Below, one piece after another: positions 44,028-52,617 of a stretch of DNA of 63,583 nt. Position numbers and translations under genes: made by a program. Source of the stretch: Bradyrhizobium liaoningense (GTDB taxonomy: Bacteria; Pseudomonadota; Alphaproteobacteria; Rhizobiales; Xanthobacteraceae). Location: assembly GCF_018130785.1 (NCBI RefSeq), contig NZ_JAFCJT010000036.1, positions 1 to 63,583 of the forward strand, in the 5' to 3' direction. Positions within the stretch are counted from its first letter, which is position 1. Each line of letters starts with the position of its first letter. Under the pieces are notes generated by a model that was not told the DNA's origin, did not search any database, and worked only from the letters and a program-made list of their open reading frames with translations.

Positions 44028-45190
44028 CACGCCACTTCCTTCTTGGTCTGGGTGACCGCCCCACGAGTCTTGACGACGACCTTGATGGCATCGTCGATGC
44101 GATTGCGTGCGTAGTGCAGCGCCATCGGCAGGTCCGCGAGCGGAAACGTGTGAGTGTGGATCAGCGTGGCGTCGAAGCGCTTGGCCGCCATCAGCGCCAT
44201 GGCGCGATGCGTCGCGCTCTTGCCTTCGCCGCGAATGCCGTAGACGTAGATGTTGTTCTTCACCAGCGCGCCGATATCGGCCAGCACCGGCTCGTGCGGA
44301 AATGCCGCGAGACAGATCTTGCCGCCGCGATTGACCATCTTCGCCGCTTCGTTGATGGCCGTATCGGTACCGGCACATTCGACCACGTAATCGGCGCCGC
44401 GGTCCGTCATCTCCTTGACGACCGCGACCAGATCCTCATTGCGCACATTGACGACGCGGTCGGCCCCGAGCTTGGTGCCGATCGCAAGCCGGGCATCGCG
44501 GGTACCCGAGAGGATCACGGGACTGGCGCCGAGCGCCTTGGCGACGGCCACCGCGAGAAGTCCGATCGGCCCTGGCCCGGTCACGACGACGCTTTCACCC
44601 GCGACGAGGCCGCCGAGTTCGGTGAGGCCGTACATGGAGGTGCCGGCCGTCACGACCAGCGTGGCCTCCTCGTCGCTCATGTCGCCAGGCACGCGTGAAA
44701 GCGTGTTGATGTGGTTGACGGCATATTCCGCAAAGCCGCCATCCGTCGTGAAGCCGTTCGCGCGGTGGCCTTTGTCGACATCGCCGTAGTTCAGGCCGTA
44801 GTTGTGGCAGGATGTGTACATGCCCTGCCGGCACCGCTTGCACTGGCCGCAGCCGGCATGGATCTCGACGGTGACGCGCTCCCCGATCCTGTATTCATCC
44901 ACACCGGGCCCGAGCGCCGCCACCGTGCCCATGTATTCGTGCCCGGGCGTGAAATTCTTGTTGAAGGGCGGACCACCCTGGACCAGCGCCGGCGTTCCGT
45001 GCTCGATAATCTCCAGGTCGGTGGCGCAGATCGCGACCGCATCGATGCGAACGAGCACCTCGGCCCGCTTCGGCATCGGCACCGGCTTCTCGATTAGGCG
45101 GAGCTGATTGGGATCTCCCAACACCCAGGCCTTCATCGTGTCGGGAATGGGCATGTCGGTTGACGTGTGAACGCCAGCGGCCTCGACCAT
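44027..45190 (-). CDS. Zinc-dependent medium-chain alcohol dehydrogenase
   Basis: A 387-residue enzyme. Catalytic zinc ligands are in AICATDLEIIEHG and GHEYMGTV; the structural zinc cysteines are in GCGQCKRCRQGMYTSC. The Rossmann motif is VVTGPGPIGLLAVAVAKALG. It probably oxidises a polyol or hydroxyacid, as in threonine or sorbitol dehydrogenase relatives. It is the first gene of the minus-strand catabolic operon, and its promoter holds the GntR operator. The start at 45190 was preferred to an ATG five codons upstream, which would lie closer to the operator. Confidence 0.87.
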   Translation of the reverse strand: MVEAAGVHTSTDMPIPDTMKAWVLGDPNQLRLIEKPVPMPKRAEVLVRIDAVAICATDLEIIEHGTPALVQGGPPFNKNFTPGHEYMGTVAALGPGVDEYRIGERVTVEIHAGCGQCKRCRQGMYTSCHNYGLNYGDVDKGHRANGFTTDGGFAEYAVNHINTLSRVPGDMSDEEATLVVTAGTSMYGLTELGGLVAGESVVVTGPGPIGLLAVAVAKALGASPVILSGTRDARLAIGTKLGADRVVNVRNEDLVAVVKEMTDRGADYVVECAGTDTAINEAAKMVNRGGKICLAAFPHEPVLADIGALVKNNIYVYGIRGEGKSATHRAMALMAAKRFDATLIHTHTFPLADLPMALHYARNRIDDAIKVVVKTRGAVTQTKKEVA

Positions 45191-45207
45191 TGCAACGATC
45201 CTCACCT

Positions 45208-45221
45208 ATTGGTTGACCAAT
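45208..45221. promoter_or_regulatory. GntR/FCD-type operator
   Basis: ATTGGTTGACCAAT is a 14-base palindrome with the TTGGTnnACCAA layout of FCD-family GntR operators. Additional TTGGTT half-sites occur at 45241-45246, 45343-45348 and 45353-45358 in the same intergenic region. All lie between the dehydrogenase operon and the divergent GntR gene. The regulator encoded at 45377 is the likely ligand. Confidence 0.72.
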
Positions 45222-45376
45222 TTTACCATTGGCCTTTTGATTGGTTGCAGCCTCGCGCCGAAATATCTTTCTGTCAACGCCAAATTATCGGCTCTGATGT
45301 TTTGGTCTTGCATTTATGAATGAAGATGCCATTGAATACGGATTGGTTGATATTGGTTGCGACGAGGATTTGACCA

Positions 45377-46021
45377 GTGCTCGACTTGTTGGCTCGATTG
45401 ACTGAGGGGGGTCCCGGCACGCGGCTTCCACCGGAGCGGCAACTCGCTGCGCAGTTCGGCGTTTCGCGCAACGAGATCCGCAAGGCGCTCGCGCGACTCG
45501 AGCTGGACGGCCGCCTCTCGCGCGAGGTCGGCCGCGGCACCTTCATTCGCGCGCCAGCGGAAACCGGCGTCGCCAATCTCGACGGCCTTCGCGACAGCAC
45601 CAGCCCGCGCAACGCAATGGAAGCGCGTCTCGTGCTCGAGCCCGAGCTTGCGAGCCTGGCTGCGGTCAACGCCACCTTCAAGCAGATCGAGGGCATGCGC
45701 GTGCTGGCGCGGCAGATGCGCGAGGCCGAGACGTGGAAAGACTATGAGACCCTGGACGGGCGGCTGCACCGGCTGATTGCCGAGGCGACCGCAAATCCCT
45801 TGCTGTCAGAGATTCATCGCACCGTCGACGACGTCCGGCGCGCCGTCGTGTGGCGATGGCTCGATACGCGACCGACGCGGCCGCCGGACGACTATTCGTC
45901 CTTTGCCGAACATGATGCCCTGATCGATGCAATCGAGCAGCGCGATCGCATCAGGGCGATGGAGGCGATGCGCAGGCATTTACGAACCACCATGGACAAG
46001 CTGATGGGAACGCAAGCCTGA
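45377..46021 (+). CDS. GntR-family regulator with FCD domain
   Basis: A 214-residue regulator. The winged helix is RLPPERQLAAQFGVSRNEIR followed by KALARLELDGRLSREVGRGT. The C-terminal all-helical FCD domain has metal-binding histidines in DGRLHRLIAEATANPLL and EHDALIDAIEQRD. The start is GTG with GAGGAT nine bases upstream; a stop codon lies just before it, so the short N-terminus is real. It is divergent from the dehydrogenase operon and followed by the flavin monooxygenase and deacetylase genes, and probably represses both sets until a catabolic intermediate binds. Confidence 0.88.
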   Translation: MLDLLARLTEGGPGTRLPPERQLAAQFGVSRNEIRKALARLELDGRLSREVGRGTFIRAPAETGVANLDGLRDSTSPRNAMEARLVLEPELASLAAVNATFKQIEGMRVLARQMREAETWKDYETLDGRLHRLIAEATANPLLSEIHRTVDDVRRAVVWRWLDTRPTRPPDDYSSFAEHDALIDAIEQRDRIRAMEAMRRHLRTTMDKLMGTQA

Positions 46022-46093
46022 GCGCACCGGGCAACACGCGGCGTTCATGACAGAGATCGGCGATCCAGCCGACGAACATACGAGGGACCGGCC

Positions 46094-47179
46094 ATGAAAC
46101 TGGGCTTCTTCACGATGCCTATCCATCCGCTGGACAAGGACTGGCGACAGTCGCTGCGGGAGGATCGCGAAGCGTTCTTGCTGGCCGACGAGCTGGGCTT
46201 CTCCGAAGCCTATGTCGGCGAGCACGTCACCGACCGGGCCGAGAACATCACCTCCTGCATCGCATTCCTTGCCTGGATTGCCGCGGCGACCAAACAGATC
46301 AAGCTCGGCACCGGCACCGTCAACATGCCGAACGTGCACCCGGCCACCGTCGCCGCCACGATCGCGATGCTGGATCACATGCTCGACGGACGGCTGATCT
46401 TCGGCATCAGCCCGGGCGGCCTGCTCTCGGATGCGGAGCTGTTCGGCACGCTCGAACGCGACCGGAACGCGATGTTCCTCGAAGCGATCAACCAGGTCCT
46501 GCAAATCTGGGCGAGCGAGCCGCCATACAACATCGAAGGCAAGTTCTGGAACATCACGACGCACAAGACGCTGATGGCCGATATCGGCCAGGGCTTCATC
46601 GCCCGTCCCTTGCAGCGGCCGCACCCGCCGATCGTCGTCACCGCTGTCGCGCCGTTCTCGAAGGGCGTCACCGAGGCCGCCGCGCGCGGCTGGGATCCGA
46701 TCTCGGCCAATTTTCTGATGCCGATGTGGGTGAAGAGCCACTGGCCGAAATATGTCGAGGGCTGCGAACGCGTCCGCAGGACCGTTGACTTTGCCAATTG
46801 GCGCGTGGCCAAGAGCGTGTTCGTCGCCAAGGACATGGCGACCGCCAAGGCCTACGCCACCGATCCGGACAGCCCTTACGTCTACTATTACCGCTCGCTC
46901 TTCACCAAGCTGAAGCGCAACGGCCGCATCGAGCTGTTCAAGACACGGCGCGACCAGCCTGACGACGAGGTCACGCTCGAATCCGTCTGCGACAAGCTCA
47001 CCATCTATGGCACGCCCGACAGCGTAGCCGACCAAATCCTGGCGCTCCAGGAGGAGGTCGGCCAGTTCGGCACCCTGCTCTATGCCGGCAAGGACTGGAA
47101 GGACCGCGAGCTCGGGCGCCGTTCGATGATCCTGATGGCCGAGCAGGTGATACCGCGCGTCTCTGCCGGCTCACAATAG
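46094..47179 (+). CDS. Flavin-dependent monooxygenase of the luciferase family (limonene monooxygenase-like)
   Basis: A 361-residue TIM-barrel enzyme. It has the early MKLGFFTMPIHPLDKDWRQS, YVGEHVTDRAENITSCIAFL and the substrate loop region LGTGTVNMPNVHPATVAATI, with GRLIFGISPGGLLSDAELFG for the flavin. It oxidises an organic substrate with reduced flavin and oxygen. It begins 72 bases after the GntR gene and is probably co-transcribed with it and with the deacetylase gene that follows. Confidence 0.85.
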   Translation: MKLGFFTMPIHPLDKDWRQSLREDREAFLLADELGFSEAYVGEHVTDRAENITSCIAFLAWIAAATKQIKLGTGTVNMPNVHPATVAATIAMLDHMLDGRLIFGISPGGLLSDAELFGTLERDRNAMFLEAINQVLQIWASEPPYNIEGKFWNITTHKTLMADIGQGFIARPLQRPHPPIVVTAVAPFSKGVTEAAARGWDPISANFLMPMWVKSHWPKYVEGCERVRRTVDFANWRVAKSVFVAKDMATAKAYATDPDSPYVYYYRSLFTKLKRNGRIELFKTRRDQPDDEVTLESVCDKLTIYGTPDSVADQILALQEEVGQFGTLLYAGKDWKDRELGRRSMILMAEQVIPRVSAGSQ

Positions 47180-47211
47180 TTTCAGCTCTTCATCACGACA
47201 GGAGGCTCGTC

Positions 47212-48108
47212 ATGGCCCTCAGCGACCGCATTCCCTATCAGGCCCTTGTCGACCGGCCGAAGCTGCAATTGCCGGACGGCAAACGCCTTGCGGTGTGGGT
47301 GATCCTCAATGTCGAGGAATGGCGCATCGAGAACGCGATGCCGCGCGTCGTGCTGAGCCCGCCGATGGGACAGCCGCTGCTGCCCGACGTGCCGAACTGG
47401 TCATGGCACGAATACGGGATGCGCGCCGGCTTCTGGCGGCAATTCAAGGCGCTGACCGACCGCAACATTCCGGTGACGCTGGCTGCGAACGCCGACGTAT
47501 GCAACGCCTATCCCCGCATCGCTTCCGCCGCGCGCGAGGCCGGATTCGAGTTCATGGGCCACGGATTTACGCAAGGCCCCATGCACCGGATTCCCGATCA
47601 GGCCGACGCGATCAAACGCTCGGTCGACACGATCTCCAAATTCACGGGCCGCGCGCCACGCTCATGGGAGAGCCCTGGCCTGACGGAAACCGAGGAAACG
47701 CTCGATCTGTTGCGCCTCAACGGCATCGAATATGTCGCCGACTGGGTCATCGACGACCTTCCACAAGACATCGCAACGCCTCACGGCACCATCACGACGA
47801 TCCCCTACACCGTCGAAACCAACGACATTGTCGTCCACGCTCTGCAGCAACTGCCGTCCGATCAGTTCCTGAAGCGCGGGATCGATCAGTTCGATCGGCT
47901 TTATCTCGAAGGCGCCGACAATGCGCGCGTGATGGCGATCTCGATCCATCCCTACATCACCGGCGTGCCCCATCGGATCAAATATCTCGAGGAGTTGTTC
48001 GACTATGTCATCGGACATGACGGCGTAGCTTTGATGACGGCGAGCGAGATAGGAGACTGGTACCGAGACGCCCTTCGTTCGTCGGTCAAACCAGATAGCG
48101 TCGCGTAG
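47212..48108 (+). CDS. NodB-fold polysaccharide deacetylase-like hydrolase
   Basis: A 298-residue protein of the polysaccharide deacetylase / PuuE superfamily. The metal aspartate is likely in TLAANADVCNAYP, and MGHGFTQGP provides a histidine. SWESPGLTETEETLDLLRLN matches the substrate-side loop of cytosolic members such as PuuE allantoinase or imidase-type enzymes, and no signal peptide is present. So a small-molecule amidohydrolase or deacetylase is more likely than a cell-wall enzyme. The gap to the monooxygenase gene is 32 bases. Confidence 0.8.
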   Translation: MALSDRIPYQALVDRPKLQLPDGKRLAVWVILNVEEWRIENAMPRVVLSPPMGQPLLPDVPNWSWHEYGMRAGFWRQFKALTDRNIPVTLAANADVCNAYPRIASAAREAGFEFMGHGFTQGPMHRIPDQADAIKRSVDTISKFTGRAPRSWESPGLTETEETLDLLRLNGIEYVADWVIDDLPQDIATPHGTITTIPYTVETNDIVVHALQQLPSDQFLKRGIDQFDRLYLEGADNARVMAISIHPYITGVPHRIKYLEELFDYVIGHDGVALMTASEIGDWYRDALRSSVKPDSVA

Positions 48109-48134
48109 CCATCAGGATCCGAGATTGGCCGTTC

Positions 48135-48395
48135 CTAGTAGAGCCTCGTACGGTAGGCTTCTTCCATCGTCTTCTCGGCCTCCGCAACCTCGATGGCGGC
48201 AGTCTGCTCGGCGATGATCCGGCCGAGCGTCGGAAAGCTGTTGCGCTCGACCTGCGCGGCCGGATTCCACAGCTTCGAGCGCATCAGCGCCTTGCCGCAG
48301 TGGAAATAGGTTTCCTCGACATGGATCTTGCCGTCCCGATCTTCGCCTTCGGGCCAATTTCGGACGCATGCACCGCAGCAAACATAGCTCTTAGT
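48135..48395 (-). pseudogene. C-terminal remnant of a PPOX-class FMN-binding protein
   Basis: A frame without a start codon encodes RNWPEGEDRDGKIHVEETYF, then HCGKALMRSKLWNPAAQVER and PTLGRIIAEQTAA. The segment ETYFHCxKALxRSxLW is the C-terminal signature of pyridoxamine 5'-phosphate oxidase-fold proteins (MSMEG_1061-like). A stop codon closes the frame 5' to it and the N-terminal two thirds are missing, so it is a remnant. Other frames in the stretch are not credible. Confidence 0.6.
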
Positions 48396-48558
48396 CTACC
48401 CCATCGTCGGTAGGCAAAGCGGCGTTGTTGCAGGCGAGCGCTGAGAGGCGCTGAAGCCGACCGGGAACCCTGCCGCGCGAGTCTGGATTCCCGCGATGGT
48501 TGGGGTAAGGTTACGCTGCCTGTGTAGAAAAATTGCAAACAACATCCGGGAGGAAGTG
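48396..48558. other. Leader region of the FMO gene
   Basis: No gene. It contains the promoter region of the monooxygenase and GGGAGGAAGTG just before its ATG. No recognisable operator. Confidence 0.35.
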
Positions 48559-50355
48559 ATGCTCGACACCACGCTTAGTGCGCGCGTCCAGGGTTTCCTC
48601 GACGAGTTTGAAGCTGCGCTTGCGGCGGGCGATCTCGACGCCGCCGTTGGAATGTTCGCTCCGGAATGCTACTGGCGCGACCTCGTTGCCTTCACCTGGA
48701 ACATCAAGACCATGGAAGGCCGCGATCAGGTCCGCGACATGCTCGCGCATTGCCTCACGCATGTGAAGCCGCGCAACTGGAAAATCGCCGAGGGTGAAAC
48801 GCCAACCGAGGCCGGCGGCGTGACCGAATCTTGGATCACGTTTGAGACCGAGGTCGCGCGCGGATATGGACTCATCCGCCTGCAGAATGGTCAGATCTGG
48901 ACGCTCTTGACGACCATGGCCGAACTGAAGGCCCATGAGGAAAAGGCTGGCTTCAGCCGACCGCTCGGCGCCAGGCACGGCGTCAATCCCGGCGCCAAGA
49001 CCTGGAAGGAACTGCGCGACGAGGAAGTCGAGCAACTCGGCTTCAAGACCCAGCCTGACGTGCTTGTCATCGGCGGCGGACAGGGCGGCATTGCGCTCGG
49101 GGCGCGGCTGCGCCAGCTCGGTGTGCCGACGATCATCGTCGAAAAGAACGCACGCGCCGGCGATTCCTGGCGCAACCGCTACAAGTCGCTCTGCCTGCAC
49201 GACCCCGTCTGGTACGATCACTTGCCCTACATCGATTTCCCCAAGAACTGGCCTGTGTTCTCGCCCAAGGACAAAATCGGCGATTGGCTGGAAATGTACA
49301 CCAAGGTCATGGAGCTGAACTACTGGTCGAACACCACGGCCAAACGCGCCAGTTGGGACGATACCAAAAAGGAATGGACCGTCATCGTCGAACGCGATGG
49401 CAAGGAGATTACTCTGCGGCCCAAGCAGCTTGTGTTCGCGACCGGCATGTCGGCCAAGCCGAATATGCCGAAAATCAAAGGCATGGAAACGTTCAAGGGC
49501 GAGCAACACCATTCCTCACGCCATCCCGGCTCCGGCGGCTACAAAGGCAAGAAGGTAGTGGTGATCGGCTCGAACAATTCGGCCCATGACATCTGCGCTG
49601 CGCTATACGAGGCCGGCGTCGACGTAACGATGGTGCAGCGCTCAACGACCCACATTGTGCGCTCGGATTCGCTGATGGAGAGTATCGCCGATCTTTATTC
49701 CGAACGCGCCGTCCGCGGCGGAACGACGACGGCAAAGGCCGATCTGATCTTCGCTTCACTGCCCTACCGGATATTGAATCAGTTTCAGAAGCCGGTCTAC
49801 GACAAGATCCGCCAGGATGACGCCGCTTTCTATGCCGGGCTGGAGAAGGCCGGGTTCAGGCTCGACTTCGGTGACGACGATTCCGGGCTATTCATGAAAT
49901 ATCTGCGCCGCGGCTCGGGCTATTACATCGACGTCGGCGCCTCACAACTTATCATTGACGGCAAAATCAAACTGTTCGCTGGACAGGTCGAGGAAATCAC
50001 GCCCAACGGCGTCAGGCTCGACAACGGCAAGGAATTGCCAGCGGACGTGATCGTCTATGCCACCGGCTACAGCTCGATGAACGGATTTGTCGCCGATCTC
50101 GTTAGTCGGGAAATGGCCGACAAAGTCGGCAAGGTCTGGGGCCTCGGCTCGAATACGACAAAGGACCCCGGCCCATGGGAGGGTGAGCAGCGCAACATGT
50201 GGAAGCCGACGCAGCAGGAAGGCTTATGGTTCCACGGCGGCAATCTGCATCAGTCGCGACATTACTCGCAATTCCTTTCCCTGCAGTTGAAGGCGCGCTA
50301 CGAGAGCATCCCGACGCCGGTCTACGGCCTGCAGACTGTCCATCACAAGGCCTGA
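48559..50355 (+). CDS. Flavin-containing monooxygenase with N-terminal NTF2-like domain
   Basis: A 598-residue two-domain enzyme. Residues 1-130 are a SnoaL/NTF2-like cone (FLDEFEAALAAGDLDAAVGM, NIKTMEGRDQVRDMLAHCLT). The rest is a class B flavin monooxygenase: FAD motif VLVIGGGQGGIALGARLRQL, NADPH motif KKVVVIGSNNSAHDICAALY, and ATGYSSMNGFVADLV near the end. It may oxygenate amines, ketones or indole derivatives. GGGAGGA lies before the ATG. The upstream frame is open but has no likely start. The stop is followed by a terminator hairpin. It stands between the catabolic cluster and the sugar transporter, divergent from the PPOX remnant. Confidence 0.88.
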   Translation: MLDTTLSARVQGFLDEFEAALAAGDLDAAVGMFAPECYWRDLVAFTWNIKTMEGRDQVRDMLAHCLTHVKPRNWKIAEGETPTEAGGVTESWITFETEVARGYGLIRLQNGQIWTLLTTMAELKAHEEKAGFSRPLGARHGVNPGAKTWKELRDEEVEQLGFKTQPDVLVIGGGQGGIALGARLRQLGVPTIIVEKNARAGDSWRNRYKSLCLHDPVWYDHLPYIDFPKNWPVFSPKDKIGDWLEMYTKVMELNYWSNTTAKRASWDDTKKEWTVIVERDGKEITLRPKQLVFATGMSAKPNMPKIKGMETFKGEQHHSSRHPGSGGYKGKKVVVIGSNNSAHDICAALYEAGVDVTMVQRSTTHIVRSDSLMESIADLYSERAVRGGTTTAKADLIFASLPYRILNQFQKPVYDKIRQDDAAFYAGLEKAGFRLDFGDDDSGLFMKYLRRGSGYYIDVGASQLIIDGKIKLFAGQVEEITPNGVRLDNGKELPADVIVYATGYSSMNGFVADLVSREMADKVGKVWGLGSNTTKDPGPWEGEQRNMWKPTQQEGLWFHGGNLHQSRHYSQFLSLQLKARYESIPTPVYGLQTVHHKA

Positions 50356-50373
50356 AATCGCCGAATGCGCAAC

Positions 50374-50396
50374 GGGGCTCGCGGATTGCGAGCCCC
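50374..50396 (+). terminator. Terminator hairpin after the FMO gene
   Basis: GGGGCTCGC and GCGAGCCCC form a perfect 9-base-pair stem with a 5-base loop, 18 bases after the FMO stop codon, followed by ATGCTATTT. Confidence 0.78.
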
Positions 50397-50595
50397 ATGC
50401 TATTTCCGGGCCTCCGCACTCGCCGGCACAATGTCCGCCTTGTCTCGCTGAGCCGACATCGCTGACTTGATCCTCAAGCACGCAGCAAAAAGGGCGCGGA
50501 ATGGTCAGGCCGCTCTCCGGGCGTCATCGGAGCTAGTGACAGGGAGGTCACCAGTTCTGATCGAATTCCCTTCGCCAGTGGCGTTGGCCAACTGC

Positions 50596-51687
50596 CTAGA
50601 TGGCCGCCTCCGTCTGCGCATCGAAAACATGAAGCCTGGAAGGCCGCATGGCAACGCGCAGCTTGTCGCCCACCCTCACCCTTGCGGTCGGCTCGACGCT
50701 CGCCACCATGATACTCTCGCCGACCTTCATATCGAGCAGGATTTCCGAGCCGAGTTGCTCGACCACTTCAATCACAGCATCGAAGCATGGGTGGCCGAGA
50801 TCAGCGCTACCCGCCACGGTCAGGTCCTCCGGCCGCACGCCGAGCATGAGCTCGCGTCCAATATGGCCGCGCAGCCGCTGCGCGGTCTCGTCCGGTAGCC
50901 TGATGCGCAGGCCGGAGTTCTCGGCAATCAGCGATCCGTTCGCCTCGGTCACCGTAACGGCGGCGAAATTCATGGCCGGGGAGCCGATGAAGCCGGCGAC
51001 GAACTTGTTGGCGGGCTGATTGTACAGCTCGAGCGGCTCCCCCACCTGCTGGACCACGCCGTCCTTCATGACGACAACCCGGTCACCCAGCGTCATGGCT
51101 TCGACCTGATCGTGGGTAACGTAAATGGCTGTGGTGCCGAGACGCAGATGCAGCTTCTTCAGCTCAACGCGCATCTGCACCCGCAGCTTGGCATCGAGGT
51201 TCGACAGCGGCTCGTCGAACAAGAACACGCGGGGGTGGCGCACGATAGCACGGCCCAACGCCACGCGCTGGCGCTGGCCGCCCGAGAGCTGGCGTGGCCT
51301 GCGCTGTAGCAATTCGCCGATGCCGAGGATCTCAGCCGCCTCCAGCACGCGCTTGTCAATCTCGGGTTTTTCGAATTTTCGCATCTTCAGGCCGAACGCC
51401 ATGTTGTCGTACACGGTCATGTGCGGGTACAGAGCGTAATTCTGGAACACCATGGCGATGTCACGGTCCATGGGTGCCAATTCATTGACCACGTTGCCGT
51501 CGATGGAAATGTCGCCGGAGCTGATCGCTTCGAGCCCGGCGATCATCCTGAGCGTCGTCGTCTTGCCGCAGCCGGAGGGTCCAACGAACACCATGAACTC
51601 CTTGTCGCGGATCTGCAGATTGACGTCTTTGACAGCGTGCACGCTGTCAAAAAACTTGTTGATCCCCTTGAGCACGACCTGGCCCAT
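50596..51687 (-). CDS. Carbohydrate ABC transporter ATPase (UgpC/MalK type)
   Basis: A 363-residue ATPase. Walker A is GPSGCGKTT, the signature is LSGGQRQRVALGRAIV and Walker B is VFLFDEP. The regulatory C-terminal TOBE domain is present (HIGRELMLGVRPEDLTVAGS). It is the last gene of a four-gene minus-strand transporter operon. Its family energises uptake of sugars or glycerol phosphates. The neighbouring nagA, murQ and deaminase genes suggest an amino sugar or muropeptide-derived ligand. Confidence 0.9.
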   Translation of the reverse strand: MGQVVLKGINKFFDSVHAVKDVNLQIRDKEFMVFVGPSGCGKTTTLRMIAGLEAISSGDISIDGNVVNELAPMDRDIAMVFQNYALYPHMTVYDNMAFGLKMRKFEKPEIDKRVLEAAEILGIGELLQRRPRQLSGGQRQRVALGRAIVRHPRVFLFDEPLSNLDAKLRVQMRVELKKLHLRLGTTAIYVTHDQVEAMTLGDRVVVMKDGVVQQVGEPLELYNQPANKFVAGFIGSPAMNFAAVTVTEANGSLIAENSGLRIRLPDETAQRLRGHIGRELMLGVRPEDLTVAGSADLGHPCFDAVIEVVEQLGSEILLDMKVGESIMVASVEPTARVRVGDKLRVAMRPSRLHVFDAQTEAAI

Positions 51688-51762
51688 TCGCTTCCACCTG
51701 CCTCCAGCGGATTATGCGCTGTCGCTATGCGCGCTTTCGAACCCTTGCGATCCGCGGTGCTG

Positions 51763-52614
51763 TCAGCCCTTCACTGATCCGGTCAATCCCGCGACGTAGT
51801 GCTCGACGAAGAACGAATAGGCGATAGCAACCGGTATCGATCCAAGCAGGGCCCCAGCCATCAGCGGCCCCCAATAGAATACATCGCCGCGGATCAGCTC
51901 CGACGTGACGCCGACCGGCACGGTCTTCTGCTCAGGCGAGGACAGGAAGACGAGCGCGTAGATAAACTCATTCCACGATAGCGTGAAAGCGAAGATGCCG
52001 GCCGAGAGGATGCCCGGGACCGCCACCGGGATGACGATGTAGAGCATCGCTTGCCAGCGCGAGGCGCCGTCAATGCGCGCGCATTCCTCGAGCTCCTTCG
52101 GTACCGCCTTGAAGTAGCCCATCATGATCCAGGTGCAGAATGGAATCAGGAAGGTCGGATAGGTCAGGATCAGTGACCACGGCGTGTCACCCAGCCGATA
52201 GTTGCGTATGATCTCTGCCAGCGGAATGAACAGCAGCGTCTGAGGCACCAGATAGGTAATGAAGATGGCGGTGCCCAGGCTGCCGGCAAATGGAAAGTTC
52301 AGCCGCGACAGAGCATAGCCGGCGAACACACCGCACACGAGCGAGATGGCGGTTGATGCGAGCGCGATGAACGTCGTGTTCCACAGCCACGATGCGAACA
52401 ACGTCTCCTCGAACAGGTACCTGACATGGTCCCAGGTCGGTTTCCAGGTCCAGAACGGATTGTAGTTGCTCGAATTCCAAGGCCGGTAAAGCTCGCCGTC
52501 CGGCCGCACCGACGTGATCACCATCCAGTAGAACGGGAACAACAGGAAAAGCAGGAACAGCGCCATGGGCACGTAAAAGAACACCCACTTTCGCCACCTT
52601 GCGCCTTCGATCAT
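51763..52614 (-). CDS. Carbohydrate ABC permease (MalG/UgpE type)
   Basis: A 283-residue inner-membrane protein with six hydrophobic segments. The EAA loop of binding-protein-dependent permeases is ELEECARIDGASRWQAMLYI. The N-terminus (VFFYVPMALFLLFLLFPFYW) and WNEFIYALVFLSSPEQ are typical. It starts three bases after the stop of the MalF-type gene. Confidence 0.9.
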   Translation of the reverse strand: MIEGARWRKWVFFYVPMALFLLFLLFPFYWMVITSVRPDGELYRPWNSSNYNPFWTWKPTWDHVRYLFEETLFASWLWNTTFIALASTAISLVCGVFAGYALSRLNFPFAGSLGTAIFITYLVPQTLLFIPLAEIIRNYRLGDTPWSLILTYPTFLIPFCTWIMMGYFKAVPKELEECARIDGASRWQAMLYIVIPVAVPGILSAGIFAFTLSWNEFIYALVFLSSPEQKTVPVGVTSELIRGDVFYWGPLMAGALLGSIPVAIAYSFFVEHYVAGLTGSVKG

Positions 52615-52617
52615 GGC

